DNA of 64,000 nt from Embleya scabrispora (GTDB lineage: Bacteria > Actinomycetota > Actinomycetes > Streptomycetales > Streptomycetaceae). The position numbers were made by a program, and so were the translations under genes. The notes below the pieces were generated by a model, which searched no databases, was not told where the DNA came from, and saw nothing but the letters and a program-made list of their open reading frames with translations. The DNA is taken from NCBI RefSeq assembly GCF_002024165.1, contig NZ_MWQN01000006.1, forward strand, positions 1 to 64,000, written 5' to 3'. Below, piece after piece: positions 38,570 through 47,600 of the stretch. How positions within the stretch are numbered: the stretch's first letter is position 1; every line of letters begins with the position of its first letter.

Positions 38570-39304
38570 GGACCGCGAGCACACCACCCGCGAACACCGG
38601 CACCAGGTCCACGACCTGCTCGGCAAGGGCGTTGGCCTGCTCGAATGCGCCCGCCGGCCGAACGTCTCCCCGAACACCGTCAAGCGGTACGCGCGCATAC
38701 GTGAACCAGAGTCCCTGCGCCGGGCGCCGCGCTACCGGCCGACGCTGGTCGACCCCTACCGCGACCACCTGCGTGCACGCCGTGCCGCCGACCCCGCCGT
38801 CCCCGTCCAACAACTCTTCCGCGAGATCCAGAAGCAGGGCTACACCGGAAGCCTCAACCTCCTCCACCGCTACATCACCCAAGGACGGGCCGAGGGCAAC
38901 CGGCCCGTCACCACCCCACGGCGCTTCGCCCGACTCCTGCTCACCCGCCCCGACAACCTGCGCGACAAAGACGCCGAACTGCTGACCGAACCAACGGCTG
39001 CATGCGCCGAGATTACTGAACTCGCAGGCCATATAAAGACGTTCGCCGGGCTGCCGGCGCCGACCGCCGGACACGAGACCGAACTCACCGCATGGATCGC
39101 AGCCGTCCGCGCGTCCGACTGCCTCACCTGCACGCCTTCGCCAACGGCCTCGAACTCGACCGCGCGGCAGTCGACGCGACCCTCACCCTGCCCCACCACA
39201 ACGGCCGCACCGAAGGCGTCAACACACGGACCAAACGCATCATGCGGCAGATGCACGGACGAGCCGGATTCGACCTCCTCCGCCACCGCATCCTCCTCCC
39301 GTGA
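38570..39304 (+). pseudogene. ISL3-family transposase, C-terminal remnant, frameshifted
   Basis: The frame carries the helix-turn-helix HQVHDLLGKGVGLLECARRP (a degraded form of the ISL3 resolvase-like HTH), then VDPYRDHLRAR and GYTGSLNLLHRYITQGR. Around 39095-39115 it changes frame to LPHLHAFANGLELDRAAVDA, then LTLPHHNGRTEGVNTRTKRI and GRAGFDLLRHRILLP, the classic ISL3 end. The N-terminal zinc-finger part is missing. Confidence 0.75.
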
Positions 39305-39652
39305 CCATCACACTGAGCTACCACCGGAAGTGAGGCAGACCCGTTCGATTTACAGACCCGCGCCGGTTCGAAGCGATCTCCCCGCAGGGTGACGACTTGT
39401 CTTGGTCGCCGTGGAAGTGCGTGCTGCCTACGCCTGTTCGGCGTTGCTGTCACGGCCGTGCCCTGGTAGCTTTTCGTGGCTATGCAGACTCGGGCTTGAG
39501 TGCCGGGTGTGACGGCCACTCGCTTGGTTGACCATGCGAACGAACTCGTAGTTCGAACGACACGTCAAGGCGCGGGCTTACCCCTATTTCCAGCGGCGCC
39601 AAGGCATGCATGCGTCGTGTTGCCGTTTCCGAAACGTCTGGTGGGACAGGTA
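39305..39652. other. Spacer before unknown plus-strand gene
   Basis: No gene or repeat recognised. It presumably holds the promoter of the following gene. The in-frame extension of that gene back to 39500 has no supporting start signal. Confidence 0.35.
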
Positions 39653-40369
39653 ATGGTTCATTCGTTCATCGCACACACGAGCCCGGGACGAAGCAGGGTA
39701 TTCGCTCTCGTCAAGGATCCCCGCGATCGGTTGGAGGCGGTCACGACGCTGGGGGCGGGCGATCTCCATCTGACCGAGGAACTCGTCGATGCCCTCAACA
39801 GCTTCCTGGCCGACCGGGACGACACAGCTCTCCAAGCCATGTTGGACCGCGTTCCGAAACCGGTGTGTATGGCCGCGCGGCAGTATCTCAAGGACAAGTG
39901 CGCACCGAAAGTCGGAGCCTTCACCGAATGTGGGCCGATCGACATCGTTCGCACGGCCGTTTACTTCAGCCGGCTCGACGACGAGATCGAGGACTACCTC
40001 GACGGCGCCTACATGATCGGGCTCGGTATTCGTATGTCGAACGAGCGCGACAGTGATGGCGATATCGGTTGGGTGATCCAGTTGCGCAGCGACGAGGTCA
40101 CCGTGCCGGCCAACGCCGAGCCGCGTACATGGGCGCTTCCCACAGAGGTGAAGCTTCTGGAAACCTGGACGAGCAAGCAGCCGCTTGACGACCTCGGACC
40201 CGTTCGCGGCGCGCTCAAGGTAGCCGGGGCCGCAAGCGCTGAGGGGCGTCGCGTCAGGGTCCATACGCTGCTTCACAGCGACAGGGACGTCGATTTCGAG
40301 GGCAACGGGACCTCGGAGTTCGTTGTCGACGTCTTCGACGCACCGATCCCACACGATTCGGAAGAGTAG
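39653..40369 (+). CDS. Hypothetical protein, unrecognised
   Basis: 238 residues from ATG 39653, seven bases after GGTGGGA; GTG/ATG starts back to 39500 are possible. The composition is that of a soluble, moderately acidic protein with a probable helical N-terminal half (LTEELVDALNSFLADRDDTA, RQYLKDKCAPKVGAF) and a beta-rich C-terminal half (IGWVIQLRSDEVTVPANAEP, FVVDVFDAPIP). No signal peptide, membrane segment or known motif was found. The GC content is slightly lower than that of its neighbours, hinting at transfer. It stands alone between transposase remnants. Confidence 0.6.
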   Translation: MVHSFIAHTSPGRSRVFALVKDPRDRLEAVTTLGAGDLHLTEELVDALNSFLADRDDTALQAMLDRVPKPVCMAARQYLKDKCAPKVGAFTECGPIDIVRTAVYFSRLDDEIEDYLDGAYMIGLGIRMSNERDSDGDIGWVIQLRSDEVTVPANAEPRTWALPTEVKLLETWTSKQPLDDLGPVRGALKVAGAASAEGRRVRVHTLLHSDRDVDFEGNGTSEFVVDVFDAPIPHDSEE

Positions 40370-40925
40370 GTGAACGCCTCAGCCGCACCAGCCGGCGCAG
40401 CCCGCAAGCCCCCGCGCAGGCTCCCGAGAGACTCGAGCCGACGAGGGGTTCACGACCAGGTGCGCGTCGTCGCTTTCCACGTGCTCGAGGTGGCGGCGTC
40501 GCCGGGCACCGGAACATCGGTCACGGGAAAGGTCATCACCAACGACACCGACACCGGGCGCGCCGCCCCGTCGTCCGAAAGCGGGAACCTGCGCGGCCGG
40601 GGGCGAGCCCCGACTGGGGAACCGCGCCGAACACGGTCCGAGTCCGCATCCGTCCGGGGCGGCGGAATGCGGGTGGATGCGCGGTTGCCGTTGTCGAACA
40701 GGCACGGAGGTCACCGCGTGACGGCTGTTCGTGACGCCGACGCGGGTCGCGAACGACGGTGCCGAGGCGAATCGGGCAAACCCGACCTGTGACACCGGAC
40801 TTGGGATCTGCGCGGTCATCGAGGTGTCCGCCGGTGCCCGTAGACCAGGATGGCGAGCGGTGCGGGCGGGCGGTACATCCGACCGGGCGCCTTCACGGGG
40901 GACGGATGCCGACGTTCGGCACCGG
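40370..40925. other. Spacer without a supported gene
   Basis: About 555 bases. Open frames on both strands have no domain-like sequence and no start signals. Nothing else seen. Confidence 0.4.
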
Positions 40926-41474
40926 TCAGACTGTTGGCCTTGCTCGTCCCAACAAGCCCACGTCACGCTGTTGAACGGCCTCGATCATCTCCAGATTGAA
41001 GTGGTAGACCAAACCGCCGAGCTGTCGCAGACGGGTTTCGAGGTCCGGGCGCAGCTGCCCTGCTCCTTTCCACAGGGCTTCCACCTCACGTCCGAGGTCC
41101 ACGAAGGCCGCGCCGATCGTGTTGTCGAGCCGATCGCGCATTTCGGCGCCGTAGTAGCGCTGAACCAGGGCGAGGTTCCGGTTGATGCCGTCGTTCCACT
41201 CGAACAGCACCGCCCGGTACGCGTCCATGTGGGACTCGGCGAGCGCGCTGCGGGCTCCCGTGTTGGGTGGGGTGGCCTCGCCGGCAAGGAGCCGGAGCCG
41301 GTACAGCCGCTTGTCCAGGAGGCGGCTGATCTCCTCGAAGATCCGCAACGCGAGCTGCAATTCCTGGTCGGCGAGTTGGACGCGATACTGGTGCGCCCAG
41401 CTCTGTCGCTGGAAGAGGACCCCCAGCAGCCCGCCCAGCACCGTGGTCAGCAGGAAGCCGACCACGATCGGCAT
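40926..41474 (-). CDS. Single-pass membrane protein with long helical cytoplasmic part
   Basis: 182 residues from ATG 41474 (GTG 41489 also possible). Residues 1-22 (MPIVVGFLLTTVLGGLLGVLF) form one hydrophobic segment at the extreme N-terminus, followed by a polar helical region of heptad-like character (LADQELQLALRIFEEISRLL, YRAVLFEWNDGINRNLALVQ). This suggests an N-terminal anchor with a coiled-coil or four-helix-bundle domain. Family not recognised. Small proteins of this form occur as accessory membrane components in several defence systems, but no partner is evident here. Confidence 0.65.
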   Translation of the reverse strand: MPIVVGFLLTTVLGGLLGVLFQRQSWAHQYRVQLADQELQLALRIFEEISRLLDKRLYRLRLLAGEATPPNTGARSALAESHMDAYRAVLFEWNDGINRNLALVQRYYGAEMRDRLDNTIGAAFVDLGREVEALWKGAGQLRPDLETRLRQLGGLVYHFNLEMIEAVQQRDVGLLGRARPTV

Positions 41475-41559
41475 CACGTCCTTCCACACGACCGTCCCCG
41501 TCCCGAGCCGCCGCCGACAGGAACAATCAAAGCACCGGGCGGAACCGACGCGCAGGTCC

Positions 41560-41788
41560 ATCCGAAATCGCATCGGTACCACGGCCACTCGCACGACGTC
41601 CCGACTTCGCCGCCGCGCCGGACGTCGATAGAGCCACCGCGCACCTGACGGCCGCCGCCGAACAGCTGGTCGCCGCGCACCGCCTGGTCCTCGGGGCTGC
41701 GGACGACGCGGCCGGGCGGACCGCGCTCCTACCCGGACTCGCCACGGTCGCCGAGGCGTTGACTGCGCTGATGCTCGACACCACCTGA
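41560..41788 (+). pseudogene. Possible C-terminal scrap of a small protein
   Basis: The plus frame reads DVDRATAHLTAAAEQLVAAH and TALLPGLATVAEALTALMLD, ending TGA at 41786-41788. It looks like a helical C-terminus, but there is no credible start and it overlaps the presumed promoter of the membrane protein. Weak call. Confidence 0.25.
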
Positions 41789-41864
41789 GGCATCGGCCCG
41801 GCGGGTCGTCCAGGCCCGGCCGGGACGGCGGCGTGGTCGTGACGTACGTCATCGGGATCACGTA

Positions 41865-42130
41865 GCTTGACTCTGTCGGTGATCTTGGCAGATGGGACTC
41901 GACTGCCAAGCGTTCGCCAGGGCTTCGGCCGGGGGTGTCGTTGTGGTCCGGATGGGTCTGGAAGCGACGCAGAGGATTCCTCGTTTTCGGGGCGGCCGCT
42001 AAGGCTTCGACGTTGACCGCGATGGCTGTCAGCACGTGTTGCACATGGGCTTTCGATCGGCCGGGTTCAGGGAACGATTGCGGACCGAGGTTGCTGCCGC
42101 GCGAGCGGTGCCTGCCGGCTCCTTTGTCGC
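41865..42130 (-). pseudogene. IS1182-family transposase, C-terminal fragment
   Basis: The minus frame has KAHVQHVLTAIAVNVEALAA, matching the conserved end of IS1182-type transposases (KTHVQHVLTAIAVN). After a frameshift the usual final motif appears: PRPKPWRTLGSRVPSAKITD. Nothing upstream of about 42130 is recognisable. Confidence 0.65.
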
Positions 42131-42559
42131 CCCGGTGGTGGCGGCAGATACGGACGGGCAAATCCCGTGAGTGGCGACCGCATTCGTTCCGGGACTGTCG
42201 CTGCGTCAAGCCGTGGCGCGACACGTGCCGCTGCCGTGGACCAGGATGCCCTTGCCGGTGGGAAACGAACGGTGTCGATACGGGCGGCACGATTTTTGTC
42301 GGTGCGCACGCACAGTTCCCCGCCGTCCGGTCGGCATGGGTGGCGCAGGTCCGATGGCGCACCGGCCACGAGGAACACCCGATGCCGCACATCGCCGTCG
42401 ACGAGGACCTGCCCCCGGCGTCCGTCGGCCACCTGATGCGAACCCTGCTCGCCGAAGACGTCGAACTCGGCCCGAACCACCGAAGGTCGCGATACTCCCG
42501 CTCAGCACCACCACCCACGCCGACACCATCACCCACCTCGACCGCCGGCCTGGACACCG
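42131..42559. other. Spacer without a supported gene
   Basis: About 430 bases with open frames on both strands but no recognisable domain. It lies between an IS1182 scrap and a tniQ remnant and is probably scrambled transposon DNA. Confidence 0.35.
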
Positions 42560-43119
42560 TGCCCCACGACGCCGAACCCGCGGGGCAACCGATGTGGCGG
42601 GGACGTATCCGCCCGCGGACCGCATGTGGTGCCCCCGGCACCGGTATTGGGCGAGCGAGCCCCGGTTGCCGGGTCCCCTCGACACGGGTGCGCTACCCGA
42701 GATCGGCCTCGCACACCGGTCCCACCGGCGCCTCGCACGACACGGCGACAGCGTGGCCGCGCATACCCGGGCGGCGGCGGTCACCACCCGCCGGCAACGA
42801 CCGCGGACGCCACATGGCCCGGCGCCGGCAGGCGCGGCTGGGCCGGCTCACCGCGGGCAACCCCACCCTGACCGCGACCCGCGGGGGCGTCTCGGCCGCT
42901 CTCCTGGCCCGCACCGTGGTCACCTATCCCGAAACCGTCGCCCTCGCCCGCGCGTTGGTCACACTCCCCCGGACCGTCTCCCGGATCCCCCGCGGGCCGG
43001 CCGCGTACCGACACGCACGGGCCCTGGAACACATCGCCGAACGTCTCGAACTCCCCCGCCTGGCGGTCCCGCCCGACGACCTCCTCCGGGCGCGGCTCCA
43101 CCACCACGGCCCGGCCTGA
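42560..43119 (+). pseudogene. tniQ: TniQ-like protein, copy 4 remnant
   Basis: The frame reads MWCPRHRYWA, then GPLDTGALPEIGLAHRSHRR. Across a shift near 42800 it continues LTAGNPTLTATRGGVSAALL, ARTVVTYPETVALARALVTL and LELPRLAVPPDDLLRARLHH, ending TGA at 43119. It aligns segment by segment with the remnant at 28900-29619 (CPRHACW, LLDTRGVPELAPTHREHRRL, VIVHPETVTLARVLA, LMPGPDDLLRSWIRHY). The first Cys pair and N-terminus are absent. Confidence 0.55.
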
Positions 43120-43440
43120 CCGGCAACGACCCGCCTCCCGACGAGAGCCGACACCCACCTCGGGCCACCCCGCACCGACACCCCGACACCCCCGCAAAAA
43201 CCCGCGGCTACCTCACGACGCATCGATACATCACCGAGAAAACCAAGATCGTTCCCACGGAACTACGAAACCCCAGGCCATCCCCACCGGGCCCGCCCCG
43301 CGAAATCCCCACCACCACAGCCCGGGGCCACCAACCCACCCGCCGGAATTCTCAACCGACACACGAAACCCCAGACCAACCACCAACCCACCCCACCACT
43401 GAAATGCTCGGCCACAGGCGTCCCCGAACACGCACAACAC
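43120..43440. repeat. C/A-rich spacer with candidate Tn7-like end repeats
   Basis: No gene. It holds CGAAACCCCAGGCC at 43266, and ATTCTCAAC at 43348 followed by CGAAACCCCAGACC at 43364. The last pair has the same 16-base offset as the pair at 22711/22727. CAACCACCAACCC follows, similar to a motif near 3800. The spacer lies between two transposition remnants that read towards each other. Confidence 0.5.
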
Positions 43441-44096
43441 TCCTCGGGCGGCGGCGACATGCCCGACCGCCTCCACGACGGCGGCGACCTGGGTGGTGAC
43501 GACCAGGCGGGCGTCGGGGGTGTACAGGCGCGCGCGCGAAACCACGGCGGGGACATCGGGGGTAGTGTCCGCATCGGCGGGTTCGGGTGGCCGGTCGTCG
43601 AAGAATTCCTCCAGACGCAACTCGGCCGGCGCACGGTCGTAGTGACCGGAGGGTGTGCCGGTTCGGGACCTGGGGGCAACCTCCAGCAGTCGGCCGGCGC
43701 GTATGTCATCACGGACCGCGCGATGCAGTGTGCTCGCCGACGGCACCGAGGCGGCGTCCCACACGGGCGAGCGTGCCCGCCGCCTGACGTTGCCGGCATC
43801 GACCGGCGCAGGCCGACTACGTTGCCGCCCAAGCGGGCGAGTTCGGCCCACAACGCGTCGGAAAGGGTGAAGCCGTTCTTCCGGGGGCGTGCTTCGGGAC
43901 GCCCTCCGCGTGCCTCACGCAGCCACCGCCTCATCGTCCGTTCGGACACGCCGGCCGCTTCGGCGATGATCCGCACGTGAATGCTGGTCAGCGTCCCGGA
44001 GGCGTCGATGTCGAGCAGACGCCGTACCGCCCACGGGCGCGGCACGGCAACGGCCCCGGATCCCGGAAAAGAGGCGTTCTCGCGCGTATCGGCCAT
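43441..44096 (-). pseudogene. TnsB-like transposase N-terminus fused by deletion to an ATPase fragment
   Basis: From ATG 44096 the frame has VRRLLDIDASGTLTSIHVRI and AAGVSERTMRRWLREARGGR, a helix-turn-helix of actinomycete Mu/TnsB-type integrases, then LWAELARLGGNVVGLRRSM. After a frameshift come SASTLHRAVRDDIRAGRLLE and, without any DDE core, RLVVTTQVAAVVEAVGHVAA and GVLCVFGDACGRAF. The last resembles the start of a TniB-type P-loop (FGDAGxGKT) with the Lys lost. It is a decayed transposase-ATPase pair with its middle removed, of a type different from copies 1-3. Confidence 0.5.
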
Positions 44097-44345
44097 ATCC
44101 CGAGCACACCCCCGCTCACGGGTACGTGACATAGGAACGGTCAACCAGCTGACAAACCCCCACGAACCTGTTAGGAGGCCAGCAACACTGTCCTGATCAC
44201 TTCATGACAGCCGACAACAACCCCACCACCACAACGAAAGACCCCCGGAACAGCCCGGACACCCCTACACAACGATGCCGGCCAACACACCGCCACCACA
44301 CCACCCACTCACACAAAGGCGGAACTCGCACCCAGTCTCAGAGAA

Positions 44346-44675
44346 TCACAAGTGGGTGAAGCGTGAAACGTCATCGAGGGCGTCCTCGACAGCACCACGA
44401 TAAAGTGGGTCTGACTTCAATCCATTGATGACCTTAAGAAGAATGCTGGGAACCTCACCGTGAATCCGAGCTAAATGCCCAACGCATCTGACAGCCAAGA
44501 CTTTGATCTGCTCATCGAGTTCACCGACCAGGCAGGAATACACCACTTCACATGCACGCCGACCATCCGCGTCGTCCAGCACCAAACCGAGGAGAATTGC
44601 AGCAGCACTGTCAGTATCCTTGACTTCCAACGCCTTAAGTATGTCTCGAAGTTGCGAAACGCCACTTTCATTCAT
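44346..44675 (-). CDS. Immunity protein for the RHS toxin
   Basis: 109 residues. ATG 44675 overlaps the toxin stop as TGATG, so it is translated together with the RHS gene. The sequence (SGVSQLRDILKALEVKDTDS, AAAILLGLVLDDADGRRACE) is fully helical and HEAT-like in character, acidic overall (pI low by composition), with no membrane segment. Position and coupling make it the cognate immunity protein; the family is not recognised. GC content is lower than in the RHS core, as usual for toxin-immunity tips that are swapped between strains. Confidence 0.75.
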   Translation of the reverse strand: MNESGVSQLRDILKALEVKDTDSAAAILLGLVLDDADGRRACEVVYSCLVGELDEQIKVLAVRCVGHLARIHGEVPSILLKVINGLKSDPLYRGAVEDALDDVSRFTHL

Positions 44676-47600
44676 CAGGTCAACCTTCCGCGCTTATCGA
44701 CCAGCCCAGCTCTTTTGAGAGCGCTTTGCATATCATCATTCAACGAATCCCAAGTTCGAACATGCCCGTGATAGACACTATTTGTCCCACCCTGGGCGGC
44801 GCCACAGTCACATCGTCTTTCAATGGTCAAATCGATCACAACAATCTGACCATTCTCTTTGTCGACACCTACCCTGCGCGTCGATGTCGGTTTCACTTGA
44901 ACTGAATTGTCAAGGGCAGCCTGACCATTTTTTGGCTCAGCGCTGTTTTCACCACGACTAGTCTTCGTGGAGGTTGGTTTATGCTTCCCTCCCGCTTCAT
45001 AAATACTCTCACCACAGTTGTGCACCAAAGTGGCGACACTTCCGACTCCCACATAGTACGTGTGGTCGCCGTCGACCGTCAGGTCGTGTGTACGCAATCC
45101 ACGAGAGAGGGTTCGCGTCGCGGTGATCTGAACTTGGGTGCCTTCGGGGGTTTGCAGTCCTTGGCCGGGCCGGAGGTCTCCGGCGTTGATCCACTGCTTG
45201 AGGTCAGGGACCCAGAAGGGGTGGTTGGTGGTCGCAAGGACGGAAGCGTCGCCGTCGTCCGTCTTGACGGTAATTTCGGCGAACTCCTTATCGTCCTCCG
45301 TGGTGATGGAAGCGACGACTGTACGAGGGCTGGTTTCGCCGGACTCAGGGTCTGCGGATAGAACGACGTCGCCCGGTTGGACGTCTTGGATCGGTTTCGT
45401 CGATCCATCTGCCATCTGGACTTCCGTGTCGGGGATGAAGCTGTGTCCGCAGTCGGGCGCTTTGGGTCCCTTGGCGCCCTTGCCGGCTACAGGACCGCCA
45501 GGAAGGACCAATGGGCCGAGGCCGTCGAAGGCTTGTCCCGCGGCGATCTGTGCGTCCCATTTCTGGTGCATGAGGAAGCTCGCGAAGTCGCGGTCGCAGT
45601 CGACTTCAAGGCAGGCTTGGAACATGTAGTTCGTTTGGTCGAACCACCTGTTCTCGGCGCTTTGCATGATGAGGTCGAATCGTTTGTAGTTGACGATTCT
45701 CAGGTAGTGCGTCCGGAAGTTGTCGCCCTTTTTCCCCTTCGGGATCCGGTGCGACATGTTGACGCCCTGCGGGTCGACAAAGTCCGAGACAAGGTTCTCC
45801 TCGGGCTCGTAAGGGATTCTGACGGGGTCCGCAGGCGGTGGGGGCGGGTTCGAGGGTGAACCGCCTCCCCTGTTGGGGAAGCTGTGGTCGTCAGGGTCGC
45901 CGCCACAGTCGCATTCGTAGAGACCGGTGGGATCGCTGACCGTCGTGGGGTTGTTGCTGCTGTAGGTGTAGCCGTGCATCTGTTGGGCATCGGTGAGGTC
46001 CATGATCGGGTCGACGCTGATGAAGCGGCCGAGGCTCGGGTCGTATTCGCGGGCTCCGACGTGGGTCAGGCCGGTCGAGTCCATGGGCTTGCCGAGGAAG
46101 CCCTTGTCGTCGGGCCATTGGCCGCCTGCCTGGGTGGGTTGTGCACCGCGGGGTTCGCCGAAGGGCTTGGACTGGCGGCGGGTCGCGGTGAGGGTGGCGG
46201 CGTCGAGGGTGCTGGTGGGGGTGCCGTGGTGGTCGGCCGCCATGTAGGTGAGCGCGCTGGGCCCGTTGCGGACAACGGTGGCGCCGCCTGCGGTGGTGTA
46301 GTAGCGGGTGCCGACGACCGGGCCGTATTGGTCGGTGGCGGTGGTGAGTTCGTCGGCGCCGACGTAGAGGGTAGTCTCGCCGGCCTGGCGACGGATGATG
46401 CGCTGGCCGTCGGCATCGTAGAGGTATTCGCTGCCGCCGGTCGCGGAGGCGACCTTGGCCAGCTTGTCCTCTTCGTTCCAGGTCAGGGTCTGGAGGTTGG
46501 CGTCACCACCGGGCCGAGTCTTGGTGTTGCCGGCCTGGTCGTAGGTCATGCCGGTGGTGACGGCCTCGCGGGTGCCGGTCTTGACGGTGATGGTGTCCAG
46601 GCGGTGGGTACGGTCGGTGGGCTGGGTGCCGGGGTGGTAGCCGTACTCCGTGGTGACGTTCTTCGTCGGGTCGTCGGTCGCGTCGTGGTCGACGAGTTTG
46701 GTGCGGTTGCCGACCACGTCGTAAGTGAAGGACTGCCAGTACGGGTCCGGGCCGCCGACGGTCGTCGCGGTCGGGGTCTGGGAGACGCAGCCGCCGATGC
46801 CGGGGACGCTCGGGGCCGGCAGGGCGGCGGTGCCGGTGGTGTCCGTCCAGGCTTCCTTGAGGCGACGTCGGCCGTCGTAGGCGAAGCACTGGGTGTCCGT
46901 GGTGTTGTTGTCGCGTTTGGTGCTGATGGAGGTGACGTCGCCGTTGGGCTTGTAGGTGTAGGACGTGGCGTCCACGCTTGCGGTGGTGCCGGTCTCCTTG
47001 TCCCACTTCGTCGACAGCAGGCGGCCGGTCGCCGGGTCGTAGGCGGTCGTCATCGCCGCCTGGCGCGGGGTCGAGCCCAGGACGGCGCGGATGTTGCGGC
47101 CGAAGGGGTCGTAGTCGGACCAGTTGAGGTAGGAGTCCTTGGTGCTGCTGCCGAGCGCGCCCAGTTGTCCGGTGGGCTTGTAGATGTAGTTGAGGTTCTC
47201 GGCGGGCAGTCCGCCCCGGGCGGGCAGGATCGAGTAGACGGGTCGGCCGGTGACGCGTTCATAGAGGGTCTTGGTCTCGTAGGTCCCGGCGAGTTTGCCC
47301 TCGGTCGCGGGGACGGTCAGTCGGGTGCCGGAGGGCCGGTAGGAGCCGGTGTCGAAGCCGGTGATCTCCGAGACGTACTTGGCGCCGGACGCGCCGCCGA
47401 CGTAGCGGGTGGAGCCGTCCGCCTGACCCTTGGCATAGCGGTCGTAGGACCACGACGCAAGGAGGTTCTCCGGGGTCGCCGACGCGCCCTTGTACAGGCC
47501 GGTCTTGCGGCCGAGGTCATCGTAGGCGTACGTGAGCTTCTGGCCGCCGGCGTCGGTGGTGGAGGTGATCCGGCCGACCTTGTCGTAGGCGGTGTCCGAG

